Below, in pieces: positions 1 to 8,963 of a stretch of 64,000 nucleotides of DNA. Origin of the DNA: Pseudomonas sp. Leaf48 (GTDB lineage: Bacteria > Pseudomonadota > Gammaproteobacteria > Pseudomonadales > Pseudomonadaceae); contig NZ_LMLH01000004.1 in the NCBI RefSeq assembly GCF_001421885.1, positions 203,163 through 267,162 on the forward strand, in the 5' to 3' direction. The notes under the pieces were generated by a model. That model worked only from the letters and a program-made list of their open reading frames with translations. It had not been told where the DNA came from and did no database searches. The translations under genes and the position numbers were made by a program. Numbering within the stretch: position 1 is the stretch's first letter; each line of letters starts with the position of its first letter.

Positions 1-519
1 CGGCTGGTAGCGGTGATGATCAGCCTGACCACCCTGGACGACGAACTCAAACGCATCCTCGAACCCCGCGCTGCGGCGCCCAAGGCGCGATTGCGGGCCA
101 TCCGGGTGATGCGTGAAGCAGGTATCCCGGTCGGCGTCCTGTGTTCACCGATGATTCCGATGATCAACGACAGCGAACTCGAAAGCTTGCTCACCGAGGC
201 CCATGCGGCTGGGGCGCAGAGCGCGGCCTATATGATGTTGCGCCTGCCGCTGGAGGTGGCACCGCTGTTCGAAGAGTGGTTGGCTGCCCACTATCCGCAG
301 CGCGCCGCGCATGTGTTGAGCCTGATTCGCCAGAGTCGAGGTGGCGAGTTGTACGACAGCCGTTTTGGCGCCCGTATGCGGGGTGAAGGTCCGTTTGCCG
401 ACCTGCTGGCGCAACGCTTTGCCAAGACCATCAAACGGTTGGGGCTCAATCACCGGGAGGGTTTTAACCTGGACTGCGAAGCCTTTTGTCCGCCGGGTCG
501 CCAAATGTCATTGATTTGA
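1..519 (+). CDS. Radical SAM protein (PA0069-like), C-terminal part
   Basis: The frame is open from the first base and stops at 517-519, so only about 172 C-terminal residues are present and the start lies outside the window. The segments SLTTLDDELKRILEP and REAGIPVGVLCSPMIPMIND match the late strands of the radical SAM barrel in the spore-photolyase-like/PA0069 group. The CxxxCxxC cluster motif that would prove the family is upstream of the window. Substrate unknown. The family call rests on remembered similarity of this C-terminal block. Confidence 0.75.
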   Translation, partial: RLVAVMISLTTLDDELKRILEPRAAAPKARLRAIRVMREAGIPVGVLCSPMIPMINDSELESLLTEAHAAGAQSAAYMMLRLPLEVAPLFEEWLAAHYPQRAAHVLSLIRQSRGGELYDSRFGARMRGEGPFADLLAQRFAKTIKRLGLNHREGFNLDCEAFCPPGRQMSLI

Positions 520-763
520 GGACAATTGGCCTATGGTTGAGACTGGTAAACGCTCACGGACATTAGGCGGGTCACGTTTTTTGTGACCTGGAACACGCGT
601 TCTAGAGCGCTTGATTCAGTTTGAGTTAAGATTCGGCGGCTACCTTGTTCATCGAGTGACTGACCGGTCGAGATTTTCGATCTGGATGTTTTTTAACCAG
701 CCACTGGCTTCACGCCGGACAAAACGGGAAGATTCCCTGGCTCCGTCAAATGAGGATGAATTC

Positions 764-1495
764 ATGAGTGACAAGGATAAACAGCCGTTGGCTGCGTCGG
801 CTTCCGCCCAGCCCGAGGCCGAAACCGCCGATGCAGCGTTGCAGCATATCGTTGACGGCTTTTTGCATTTTCATCATGAGGTCTTTCCCCAGCAGGAAGA
901 ACTCTTCAAGAAACTCGCCACGGCCCAGCGGCCACGAGCGATGTTTATCGCCTGCGCCGATTCACGCATCGTTCCCGAACTGATCACCCAAAGCTCCCCC
1001 GGCGACCTCTTCGTAACCCGTAACGTCGGTAACGTCGTGCCGCCCTACGGACAAATGAACGGTGGTGTTTCCACTGCCATCGAGTACGCGGTGCTGGCCC
1101 TCGGCGTGCATCACATCATCATTTGCGGGCACTCCGATTGTGGCGCCATGCGCGCGGTACTCAACCCGCAAAGCCTGGAAAAAATGCCGACGGTCAAAGC
1201 CTGGTTGCGCCATGCCGAAGTGGCAAAAACCATGGTGCAGGAAAACTGCAACTGCTCCAATGAAAGCGAAAGCATGCACATCCTCACCGAGGAAAACGTG
1301 ATTGCCCAGTTGCAGCATTTGCGCACCCATCCATCGGTGGCCTCGCGCATGGCCAATGGTCAGCTGTTTATCCACGGTTGGGTCTACAACATCGAGACCA
1401 GCCAGATCAAAGCCTACGATGCTGATCAAGGCTGTTTCCTGCCGCTCGATGGCAGCCATCCGATTCCGGTGGCAACGCCCAAAGCGCGCTTCTAA
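764..1495 (+). CDS. Beta-class carbonic anhydrase
   Basis: 243 residues; interconverts CO2 and bicarbonate in the cytoplasm. The zinc-site motifs of beta-carbonic anhydrases are visible: ACADSR (Cys, Asp/Arg dyad) and GHSDCGAM (His and second Cys). I chose the ATG at 764 because GAGG sits 9-12 bases upstream. The frame is open to 611, but the extra N-terminal residues look like translated leader. The SulP transporter follows 90 bp downstream on the same strand, so the two probably work as a bicarbonate uptake/hydration pair. The N-terminal ~30 residues are Ala/Glu-rich and probably disordered. Confidence 0.93.
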   Translation: MSDKDKQPLAASASAQPEAETADAALQHIVDGFLHFHHEVFPQQEELFKKLATAQRPRAMFIACADSRIVPELITQSSPGDLFVTRNVGNVVPPYGQMNGGVSTAIEYAVLALGVHHIIICGHSDCGAMRAVLNPQSLEKMPTVKAWLRHAEVAKTMVQENCNCSNESESMHILTEENVIAQLQHLRTHPSVASRMANGQLFIHGWVYNIETSQIKAYDADQGCFLPLDGSHPIPVATPKARF

Positions 1496-1585
1496 ACACT
1501 CCTAAATCCCGGTGTGGTTCAGCCGAGGCTGCCGATCAGGCAGCCTGGCTTTGCCATGCCTGAAGAAAAGCTCGGGAGAGACCTC

Positions 1586-3112
1586 ATGCGTGCTGCGCAA
1601 CTCAAAACTGTTCTGCCACGGGAGCTGCTGGCTTCAGTGGTGGTGTTTCTGGTCGCCCTGCCCTTGTGCATGGGCATTGCCATCGCTTCAGGGCTGCCGC
1701 CCGCCAAAGGCTTGATCACCGGTATCATCGGCGGGCTGGTAGTCGGCTGGCTGGCCGGTTCGCCGCTGCAAGTCAGCGGTCCAGCGGCGGGGCTGGCTGT
1801 TCTGGTATTTGAATTGGTACGCCAACACGGCGTCGTCATGCTCGGGCCGATCCTGTTGCTGGCGGGATTTCTACAATTGCTGGCCGGGCGTTTGAAACTG
1901 GGCTGCTGGTTTCGGGTGACGGCACCGGCGGTGGTTTACGGCATGCTGGCCGGGATCGGTGTACTGATCGTGCTTTCCCAGGTGCATGTGATGCTCGATG
2001 CCGTGCCCAAGCCTTCGGGGCTGGATAATCTGGCAGCCTTCCCGGGCGCGTTGGTTCAAGCGATGCCGACCTTCGGCTGGCAGGCCGGTTTGCTCGGGCT
2101 GTCGACGATTGCCGTCATGTGGCTTTGGGAAAAATTGCGCCCGCAATCCCTGCGCTTTATTCCTGGTGCGTTGCTCGGAGTCGGGCTGGCCACCTTCGCC
2201 AGCCTGGCGCTGGCGTTGCAGGTCAAGCGGGTAGAGGTGCCAGCCAACCTGAGTGAGGCGATCGACTGGCTCAAGCCTGCGGACCTGCTCAACCTGGCTG
2301 ATCCGGCACTGCTGATTGCCGCGTTTGCCGTGGCCTTTATCGCCAGCGCCGAAACCTTGCTCTCGGCCGCGGCGGTCGACCGCATGCACAGCGGTCAGCG
2401 ATCCGATTTCGACCGGGAATTGTCCGCCCAAGGGGTCGGTAACATGCTTTGTGGCCTGCTCGGAGCGCTGCCAATGACCGGGGTGATCGTGCGCAGTTCG
2501 GCCAACGTCCAGGCAGGCGCAACCACACGTTTCTCGAGCATTTTCCATGGCCTGTGGCTATTGGGTTTTGTCTTGCTGTTGTCCAGTGTCCTGCAAAGCA
2601 TTCCGGTGGCGAGTCTGGCGGGTGTGCTGGTCTACACAGGTTTCAAACTGGTCGACCTCAAGGCTTTTCGCGGTTTGGGCCGATATGGCCGGATGCCGAT
2701 GTTTACCTACGCGGCGACGGCCTTGGCCATTGTCTTCACGGACCTGCTGACCGGCGTGCTGATCGGTTTCGGCCTGACCCTGGTGAAGCTGGCGCTGAAA
2801 GCTTCGCGCTTGAAAATCAGCCTGATCGATTTACCGCAGGAAGGGGAAATGGAGTTGCGCCTGGTGGGCGCGGCGACGTTCCTCAAAGTGCCGGCACTGA
2901 CCCGGGTACTGGGTAGCATTGCACCGGACACGACGCTGCATGTACCGCTCAATAATCTGACCTATATCGATCATTCGTGTCTGGAGTTGCTGGAAGAATG
3001 GGGCCGGGCGAACGCCACCAAGGGCGCGAAGCTGCTTATCGAGTCGCGCGGCTTGAAACGCAGGCTCGAAGGCAGGGTTCGTACCAACACGGGCATAGGT
3101 GCGGCTGGCTGA
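1586..3112 (+). CDS. SulP-family anion transporter with STAS domain (probable bicarbonate transporter)
   Basis: 508 residues. Residues ~15-400 are a series of hydrophobic helices typical of SulP/SLC26 permeases, including the GLPPAKGLITGIIGG and SGPAAGLAVL segments. The last ~100 residues (EMELRLVGAATFLKVPAL to the end) form a STAS domain. Start at ATG 1586, preceded by GGGAGAG; an in-frame ATG at 1556 lacks a good ribosome site. Neighbouring carbonic anhydrase suggests bicarbonate rather than sulfate as substrate; this is inference from context. Inner membrane. Confidence 0.88.
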   Translation: MRAAQLKTVLPRELLASVVVFLVALPLCMGIAIASGLPPAKGLITGIIGGLVVGWLAGSPLQVSGPAAGLAVLVFELVRQHGVVMLGPILLLAGFLQLLAGRLKLGCWFRVTAPAVVYGMLAGIGVLIVLSQVHVMLDAVPKPSGLDNLAAFPGALVQAMPTFGWQAGLLGLSTIAVMWLWEKLRPQSLRFIPGALLGVGLATFASLALALQVKRVEVPANLSEAIDWLKPADLLNLADPALLIAAFAVAFIASAETLLSAAAVDRMHSGQRSDFDRELSAQGVGNMLCGLLGALPMTGVIVRSSANVQAGATTRFSSIFHGLWLLGFVLLLSSVLQSIPVASLAGVLVYTGFKLVDLKAFRGLGRYGRMPMFTYAATALAIVFTDLLTGVLIGFGLTLVKLALKASRLKISLIDLPQEGEMELRLVGAATFLKVPALTRVLGSIAPDTTLHVPLNNLTYIDHSCLELLEEWGRANATKGAKLLIESRGLKRRLEGRVRTNTGIGAAG

Positions 3113-3120
3113 GTGTCCTT

Positions 3121-3211
3121 GTGCGAGCGGGCTTGCTCGCCAAAGCGGTGTATCAGTCGATATCAACGTTGAATGATTGACCGCATTCGCGAGTAAGCCC
3201 GATCCCACAGG
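3121..3211. repeat. REP/BIME palindromic pair
   Basis: Left arm GCGAGCGGGCTTGCTCGC (3123-3140) and a degenerate inverted copy at 3189-3210 flank a ~48-bp spacer. It lies between the convergent SulP gene and the minus-strand gene at 3221. The spacer (3145-3171) is nearly identical to that of the BIME at 41618-41644. Confidence 0.75.
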
Positions 3212-3220
3212 TATTGAGGA

Positions 3221-3871
3221 TCAGGCTGCAGGCTGATCCAGCTCCAGGCCTACACCCAGACGGCGGGACATGCACGGCCAGCGTTTCCAGGCGGCACCGG
3301 TGTCCGGGCTATTGAGCTTGTCGCGGTAGGCTTCCACCGATTCCAGGGCGAAGCTTTCGTCGTTCAGCATCTCGTCGATGGTGTGATGCACCACTTCATC
3401 CAGTTGGTTGGCGAACGACTCACCGATCAATTGGTGAGCAATCAGGTTGGCAACAGTCATGTCCAGGGGGATCAGCGGCTGGCCAAAATGCTTGATGTAC
3501 AGGTCATTGACCTCTTCTACGAAACGGTGCGCCAGATAGGCTTCGTCCAGCAGGCTGTCGAGCCCGACGTGCCCGGCCATGATCGCCGGCGGCTGGAGGA
3601 AATACTGCTCGGCGATTTTCAGCACCGGTTTGATCTGCGACTCAATGCCCGCTTCCCTGGCGACTTCATTGGCTGCGTCCAGCAGGTCAGGCACTTCTTC
3701 GATGTAGGTGGTAACGAAACGCGCCAGCACGCCGTTGGCATCGGCCTCGGGTAGCTGGATGGCAGGGTGCAGGTGAGGCAGTTGGGTTTGCAGCTGACGT
3801 GTCAGCAGGCCGGTCTCTTTCTCGTGTTGTTGGGCTTTTTGGATCTGCTCGCGCAATGCGGCGGTGTTCAT
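3221..3871 (-). CDS. Conserved hypothetical protein, soluble, helical
   Basis: 216 residues, no signal peptide or membrane helix, acidic and helix-rich. I do not recognise a domain. Start ATG at 3871 is preceded by TGGAG; a longer frame to 3946 has no ribosome site. It sits between the SulP transporter (convergent) and the cytochrome oxidase cluster (divergent), the same position as PA0104 in P. aeruginosa. No function can be read from the sequence. Confidence 0.8.
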   Translation of the reverse strand: MNTAALREQIQKAQQHEKETGLLTRQLQTQLPHLHPAIQLPEADANGVLARFVTTYIEEVPDLLDAANEVAREAGIESQIKPVLKIAEQYFLQPPAIMAGHVGLDSLLDEAYLAHRFVEEVNDLYIKHFGQPLIPLDMTVANLIAHQLIGESFANQLDEVVHHTIDEMLNDESFALESVEAYRDKLNSPDTGAAWKRWPCMSRRLGVGLELDQPAA

Positions 3872-4240
3872 GAAAACTCCAGGAAACAAGGCAATGAAAT
3901 AGGGAAGACATAACTTAGCTGGCTTACGAAAAATGCTAAGACGCATTTGTCATAATTATTTCATCCTTGAGACGCCTCCGTTATATCCATTTGCCACCAC
4001 TCGTCCACATCCTTCTCCATTCGTGACCTGCAATGCAAGTGAATGCTGTTTCAGATCATTTACGCCTTCACATTGCGAGGTGAGAGTCGCTGTCTATACT
4101 CGGGGTGGAATGGAGTTAGCTGATGACGCCCGACTGCATATGCAGCAAGGCCCGGTGCTCAAGTTCGTAGTCTGATGCAGCCGCTCCCTTGCCGCAGGTG
4201 AAAGCCGGCGGGATAACAAGAACGATAAGGGGAACCCGCA
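3872..4240. other. Intergenic region upstream of coxB
   Basis: 369 bp between divergent genes. It must hold the promoter for the coxBA-ctaG-coxC operon. The only sigma-70-like pair I see is TTGCGA (4073-4078), 16 bp, TATACT (4095-4100). The leader before coxB would then be ~130 nt. The region contains no convincing ORF. Confidence 0.5.
4073..4100 (+). promoter_or_regulatory. Candidate sigma-70 promoter for cox operon
   Basis: TTGCGA, 16-bp spacer, TATACT. The -10 is good and the -35 is weak. Placement upstream of coxB is sensible, but no other evidence supports it. Confidence 0.35.
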
Positions 4241-5368
4241 ATGATGCGACATCCACATGTCTGGATGGGCCTCCTGTTGTGGTCGATTTTCGGTCAGGCA
4301 CAAGCAGCCTGGACTGTGAATATGGCGCCTGGAGCGACTGAGATCAGTCACGCAGTATTCGACCTGCACATGACCATTTTCTGGATATGTGTGGTGATAG
4401 GCATCATCGTCTTTGGTGCCATGTTCTGGTCGATGATTCTCCACCGCCGCTCGACCGGGCAGGTGGCTGCTAAATTTCATGAAAGCACCACCGTTGAAAT
4501 CCTCTGGACCATCGTGCCCTTCCTGATCCTGGTGGCGATGGCGATTCCCGCTACCGCGACCCTGATCAAGATGTACGACGCCAGTGAGCCGGAGATCGAT
4601 ATCCAGGTCACCGGGTACCAGTGGAAGTGGCACTACAAATACCTGGGTCAGGATGTCGAGTTCTTCAGCAACCTGGCCACTCCCGCCGATCAGATCCACA
4701 ACAAGGAAGCCAAGGGCGAGCATTATCTGCTCGAGGTCGACAAGCCATTGGTCTTGCCGGTCGGTGCCAAGGTGCGCTTCCTGGTGACCTCCGCCGACGT
4801 TATCCACTCCTGGTGGGTGCCGGCCTTCGCAGTCAAGCGCGATGCGATCCCGGGGTTCGTCAACGAAGCCTGGACCCGCGTCGACAAGCCCGGCATCTAC
4901 CGTGGCCAGTGCGCCGAACTGTGCGGCAAGGATCACGGCTTCATGCCGACCGTGGTCGAGGTCAAGGAGAAAGCCGACTACGAGAAGTGGCTGGCCGAGC
5001 GCAAGGCCGAGGCTGCGCAGCTCAAAGAACTGACCAGCAAGGAATGGACCCTCGACGAGCTCAAGGAGCGCGGCGACAAGGTCTATCACACCGCTTGCGT
5101 GGCCTGCCACCAGGCCGAAGGCCAGGGCTTGCCGCCGATGTTCCCGGCGCTCAAGGGCTCGAAAATTGCCACCGGACCGATCAAGGATCACTTGGGCATA
5201 GTCTTCCACGGCAAGCCCGGCACCGCCATGGCGGCGTTCGGCAAGCAACTGTCGGAAGTCGATATCGCAGCGGTCGTGACCTACGAACGCAATGCCTGGG
5301 GCAACAACAAAGGCGACATGGTCACGCCAAAAGAAGTGCTGGAGCTGAAACAGGCGGAAAGCAAATGA
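4241..5368 (+). CDS. coxB: Cytochrome c oxidase subunit II with fused cytochrome c domain
   Basis: 375 residues. Signal-like N-terminus (cleavage near AQA-AW), two membrane helices (~45-67 and ~85-108), then the CuA domain: H189 (IHSWW) and C224-x3-C228-x3-H232-x2-M235 (CAELCGKDHGFM). A cytochrome c domain follows with C286-VA-C289-H290, as in caa3-type fused subunits. The protein takes electrons from cytochrome c to CuA in the aa3 oxidase. It is first gene of the cox operon; ATG at 4241 follows AAGGGG. Candidate donors c4 and c5 are encoded ~23 kb away. Confidence 0.97.
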   Translation: MMRHPHVWMGLLLWSIFGQAQAAWTVNMAPGATEISHAVFDLHMTIFWICVVIGIIVFGAMFWSMILHRRSTGQVAAKFHESTTVEILWTIVPFLILVAMAIPATATLIKMYDASEPEIDIQVTGYQWKWHYKYLGQDVEFFSNLATPADQIHNKEAKGEHYLLEVDKPLVLPVGAKVRFLVTSADVIHSWWVPAFAVKRDAIPGFVNEAWTRVDKPGIYRGQCAELCGKDHGFMPTVVEVKEKADYEKWLAERKAEAAQLKELTSKEWTLDELKERGDKVYHTACVACHQAEGQGLPPMFPALKGSKIATGPIKDHLGIVFHGKPGTAMAAFGKQLSEVDIAAVVTYERNAWGNNKGDMVTPKEVLELKQAESK

Positions 5369-5450
5369 CCCGGTCTATTGCGCATGTACGGAACCGGTCG
5401 GGGCAGCACGCCCCGGCCATCCCAGCCCATCTGCTTGCAGGAGACAAACC

Positions 5451-7037
5451 ATGAGCGCCGTCATTGATGACCATGGTCACGCCGACCACGCCCACGGCCC
5501 CGCCAAAGGCCTGATGCGCTGGGTGCTGACCACCAACCACAAGGATATCGGCACGCTGTACCTGTGGTTTGCATTCTCCATGTTCCTGCTTGGCGGCTCG
5601 TTCGCGATGGTGATTCGCGCCGAGCTGTTCCAGCCGGGCCTGCAAATCGTCCAGCCGGAATTCTTCAACCAGATGACCACCATGCATGGCCTGGTGATGG
5701 TCTTCGGCGCGGTGATGCCAGCCTTCGTCGGCCTCGCCAACTGGATGATCCCGCTGATGATCGGCGCGCCGGACATGGCGCTGCCGCGGATGAACAACTT
5801 CAGCTTCTGGCTGTTGCCGGCGGCGTTCATCCTGCTGGTATCGACCCTGTTCACGCCGGGAGGCGGACCGAACTTCGGCTGGACGTTCTACGCCCCGCTG
5901 TCGACGACCTATGCGCCGGAAAGCGTGACCTTCTTCATTTTCGCCATCCACCTGATGGGCATCAGTTCGATCATGGGCGCGATCAACGTGATCGCCACCA
6001 TCCTTAACCTGCGTGCCCCCGGCATGACCTTGATGAAAATGCCGTTGTTCGTCTGGACCTGGCTGATCACCGCATTCCTGCTAATCGCGGTGATGCCGGT
6101 ACTGGCCGGGTGCGTGACGATGATGCTGATGGATATCCACTTCGGCACCAGCTTCTTCAGTGCCGCCGGTGGCGGTGACCCTGTTCTGTTCCAGCATGTG
6201 TTCTGGTTCTTCGGTCACCCCGAGGTGTACATCATGATCCTGCCGGCCTTCGGTGCCGTCAGCTCGATCATCCCGACCTTCTCGCGCAAGCCGCTGTTCG
6301 GCTATACCTCGATGGTCTACGCCACGGCGAGCATCGCGTTCCTTTCATTCATCGTCTGGGCCCACCACATGTTCGTGGTCGGCATTCCGCTGGTGGGCGA
6401 ATTGTTCTTCATGTACGCCACGCTGCTGATTGCCGTACCCACCGGAGTGAAAGTGTTCAACTGGGCCAGCACCATGTGGCAGGGCTCGCTGACCTTCGAG
6501 ACGCCGATGCTGTTTGCCGTGGCCTTTGTGATCCTGTTTTCCATTGGCGGTTTCTCCGGGTTGATGCTGGCCATCGCCCCGGCGGACTTCCAGTACCAGG
6601 ACACCTATTTCGTGGTCGCGCACTTCCACTATGTGCTGGTGCCGGGGGCGATCTTCGGGATCTTCGCTTCGGCCTATTACTGGTTGCCGAAATGGACCGG
6701 CCACATGTACGACGAGACCCTCGGCAAGCTGCATTTCTGGCTGTCGTTCATCGGCATGAACATGGCCTTCTTCCCCATGCACTTCGTAGGGCTGGCGGGC
6801 ATGCCGCGGCGGATTCCGGACTACAACCTGCAATTCGCCGACTTCAACATGGTGTCGTCGATCGGCGCATTCATGTTTGGCGCCACGCAGATTTTCTTCC
6901 TGTTCATCGTGATCAAGACCATTCGCGGCGGTGCACCGGCACCGGCCAAGCCGTGGGATGGTGCTGAAGGCCTGGAGTGGAGCATTCCGTCACCGGCGCC
7001 GTATCACACCTTTACCACGCCGCCGGAAGTGAAATGA
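5451..7037 (+). CDS. coxA: Cytochrome c oxidase subunit I
   Basis: 528 residues, about 12 membrane helices. Catalytic landmarks: HGLVMVFG (low-spin heme His), GHPEVYIMILP (CuB His and cross-linked Tyr), WAHHMFVVG (CuB His pair), and VAHFHYVLV (high-spin heme a3 and heme a His). This is the proton-pumping, O2-reducing core of the aa3 oxidase. Ribosome site CAGGAG lies 7 bases before ATG 5451. An 82-bp gap separates it from coxB; a REP hairpin lies directly downstream before ctaG. Confidence 0.98.
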   Translation: MSAVIDDHGHADHAHGPAKGLMRWVLTTNHKDIGTLYLWFAFSMFLLGGSFAMVIRAELFQPGLQIVQPEFFNQMTTMHGLVMVFGAVMPAFVGLANWMIPLMIGAPDMALPRMNNFSFWLLPAAFILLVSTLFTPGGGPNFGWTFYAPLSTTYAPESVTFFIFAIHLMGISSIMGAINVIATILNLRAPGMTLMKMPLFVWTWLITAFLLIAVMPVLAGCVTMMLMDIHFGTSFFSAAGGGDPVLFQHVFWFFGHPEVYIMILPAFGAVSSIIPTFSRKPLFGYTSMVYATASIAFLSFIVWAHHMFVVGIPLVGELFFMYATLLIAVPTGVKVFNWASTMWQGSLTFETPMLFAVAFVILFSIGGFSGLMLAIAPADFQYQDTYFVVAHFHYVLVPGAIFGIFASAYYWLPKWTGHMYDETLGKLHFWLSFIGMNMAFFPMHFVGLAGMPRRIPDYNLQFADFNMVSSIGAFMFGATQIFFLFIVIKTIRGGAPAPAKPWDGAEGLEWSIPSPAPYHTFTTPPEVK

Positions 7038-7050
7038 ACACGCAACCCTA

Positions 7051-7138
7051 TGTGGGAGCGGGCTTGCTCGCGAAGAACGATAACGCAGTTTATCTGACGG
7101 ACTGCGGCGTCTGCTTCGCGAGCAAGCCCGCTCCCACA
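7051..7138. repeat. REP inverted pair inside the cox operon
   Basis: Perfect 25-bp arms (7051-7075 and 7114-7138; core GGAGCGGGCTTGCTCGCG) with a 38-bp loop. It lies between coxA and ctaG, both on the plus strand, and ends 25 bp before the ctaG start. In the transcript it would form a long hairpin between subunit I and assembly-factor messages. Confidence 0.9.
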
Positions 7139-7163
7139 GGGTTCTCGGTGGGGGCTGGAAACC

Positions 7164-7715
7164 ATGGCTGACTCGATTTCCATGAAGAAACTGGTCACCC
7201 GCCTGTTACTGGTGGTGGTAGCAATGTTTGTGTTCGGGTTCGCCCTGGTGCCGATCTACGACGTGATGTGCAAGGCCTTCGGCATCAACGGCAAGACCGC
7301 CGGGCAATACGAGGGAGAACAGACGGTCGACACCTCGCGGCAGGTCCGCGTGCAGTTCCTGTCGACCAACACCGCCGACATGCCTTGGGATTTCTATCCC
7401 AAGGGCGCAGAACTGGTAGCCAATCCGGGGGCTGTGAACGAGATGATCTTCATCGCCCACAACCCCACCGACCGGCCCATGAGCGCCCAGGCCGTGCCGA
7501 GCATTGCGCCGAGCACGGCGGCGGCCTATTTCCACAAGACCGAATGTTTCTGCTTTACCCAGCAAGTGCTGCAGCCCGGTCAGCGGATCGAGATGCCGGT
7601 ACGTTTCATCGTTGACCGTGACATGCCCAAGGATGTGAAGCACCTGACGCTGTCCTACACGCTGTTCGATATCACCGCCCGACATCCACCGGTAGCTGTA
7701 AACACTGGCGGCTGA
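7164..7715 (+). CDS. ctaG: Cytochrome oxidase assembly copper chaperone Cox11/CtaG
   Basis: 183 residues: one N-terminal membrane helix (~8-28) and a periplasmic beta-domain with the copper-binding CFCF motif (TECFCFTQQ). It delivers Cu(I) to CuB of subunit I. ATG 7164 has only a weak purine tract upstream (GGGGGCTGG). It follows coxA after a REP element and precedes coxC by 25 bp, the usual alpha/gamma-proteobacterial order. Confidence 0.96.
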   Translation: MADSISMKKLVTRLLLVVVAMFVFGFALVPIYDVMCKAFGINGKTAGQYEGEQTVDTSRQVRVQFLSTNTADMPWDFYPKGAELVANPGAVNEMIFIAHNPTDRPMSAQAVPSIAPSTAAAYFHKTECFCFTQQVLQPGQRIEMPVRFIVDRDMPKDVKHLTLSYTLFDITARHPPVAVNTGG

Positions 7716-7740
7716 GCGTGCCCGATAAGGAGAACAATAA

Positions 7741-8628
7741 ATGCCAACTCATGAACACTATTACGTACCGGCCCAGAGCAAGTGGCCGATCATTGCCACG
7801 GTCGGTATGTTCGTTACGGTATTGGGCCTGGCCACCTGGTTTAACGACCTGAAGGCCGCGCGCCCGGAATCCCACGGGCCGCTGATCTTTTTCGTCGGGG
7901 GCCTGCTGCTGGCCTACATGTTGTTCGGCTGGTTCGGCACGGTGATCAAGGAAAGCCGCGGCGGCCTGTACAGCGCGCAAATGGATCGTTCGTTTCGCTG
8001 GGGCATGAGCTGGTTCATTTTCTCGGAAGTGATGTTCTTCATCGCTTTTTTCGGCGCGCTGTTTTATGTGCGCCATGTGTCCGGCCCGGCGCTTGGCGGT
8101 GACGGTGCGAAAGGCATCGCGCACATGCTGTGGCCGAACTTCCAGTTCACCTGGCCGCTGCTGAACAATCCGGATTCTAAACTTTTCCCGCCACCCAAGG
8201 ACGTCATCAGCCCCTGGGGCCTGCCGCTGCTCAACACCGTGCTGCTGGTGAGTTCCAGCGTCACCGTGACCATCGCCCACCATGCCCTGAAAAAAGGCCA
8301 TCGCGGCGCGTTGAAACTCTGGCTGGCAATTACCGTGCTTCTCGGTTGCGCATTCCTCGGCTTTCAGGCTGAAGAGTACATACACGCCTATCGTGAACTG
8401 GGTCTGACCCTCGGTTCGGGCATTTATGGCGCCACGTTCTTCATGCTCACCGGTTTTCACGGTGCTCACGTGACCATCGGCACCATCATCCTGTTCGTGA
8501 TGCTGATGCGGGTCATGCGTGGGCATTTCGACAACGAGCATCAGTTCGGCTTTGAAGCGGCGAGCTGGTACTGGCACTTCGTTGATGTGGTGTGGATCGG
8601 GTTGTTTGTTTTCGTCTATGTGCTGTAG
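7741..8628 (+). CDS. coxC: Cytochrome c oxidase subunit III
   Basis: 295 residues with seven hydrophobic segments. Family landmarks include FRWGMSWFIFSEVMFFIAFF, GFQAEEYIHAY, and the C-terminal SWYWHFVDVVWIGLF. Subunit III stabilises the aa3 oxidase core. Strong ribosome site AAGGAG before ATG 7741; 25 bp after ctaG. A strong hairpin follows the stop. Confidence 0.97.
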   Translation: MPTHEHYYVPAQSKWPIIATVGMFVTVLGLATWFNDLKAARPESHGPLIFFVGGLLLAYMLFGWFGTVIKESRGGLYSAQMDRSFRWGMSWFIFSEVMFFIAFFGALFYVRHVSGPALGGDGAKGIAHMLWPNFQFTWPLLNNPDSKLFPPPKDVISPWGLPLLNTVLLVSSSVTVTIAHHALKKGHRGALKLWLAITVLLGCAFLGFQAEEYIHAYRELGLTLGSGIYGATFFMLTGFHGAHVTIGTIILFVMLMRVMRGHFDNEHQFGFEAASWYWHFVDVVWIGLFVFVYVL

Positions 8629-8647
8629 GTGCGAGCCTGCTCGCGAT

Positions 8648-8682
8648 GGTGTGTCAGGCAACGCTTGCCTCGCTGACACACC
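8648..8682. terminator. Hairpin between convergent coxC and twin-TM gene
   Basis: Ten-bp perfect arms GGTGTGTCAG (8648-8657) and CTGACACACC (8673-8682). There is no U-tract on either strand, so it may act as a Rho-dependent end or an mRNA-stability hairpin. A half REP copy lies just upstream (8632-8646). Confidence 0.5.
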
Positions 8683-8688
8683 ACCCAA

Positions 8689-8892
8689 CTACCAGGGAGC
8701 ATGAGACACCAACTGGCCGCTGAAAAAACCCCAAGCGATCAAAGCCACGGTAATGGCGGCCAGAGCAACACGAACACTCAAGGCAATGACGAGGCGGTTA
8801 GAGCTGCTGTCGTCCTTGACCAGAAAAAACAGGCCGCTGAACAGGCTGACAACCGTGGCAATCAGCATCAGGACGATGGCTGCTTTGAGCAT
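8689..8892 (-). CDS. Twin transmembrane small protein (DUF2909-like)
   Basis: 67 residues with two membrane helices (~4-24 and ~40-60) joined by the short polar loop KDDSSSNR. ATG at 8892 has GGAG 7-10 bases upstream. A longer frame to 9255 is antisense to SURF1 and rejected. It lies on the opposite strand within the cox assembly cluster, a position conserved in pseudomonads. Function unknown; possibly linked to oxidase assembly by location only. Confidence 0.8.
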   Translation of the reverse strand: MLKAAIVLMLIATVVSLFSGLFFLVKDDSSSNRLVIALSVRVALAAITVALIAWGFFSGQLVSHAPW

Positions 8893-8963
8893 GGTGAGAC
8901 TCCGGGGGAACAAGCGATGCATTTGAGTATAGCTATCGCGATGACCGACTTTCTGGCGATGCC

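Noticed and set aside
570..588. GGTCAC/GTGACC hairpin after the radical SAM gene considered as a terminator
   Set aside because: The T-run is in the loop, not after the stem; too weak to call.
4094..5248. 384-codon minus-strand ORF opposite coxB
   Set aside because: Antisense shadow; low-complexity acidic product.
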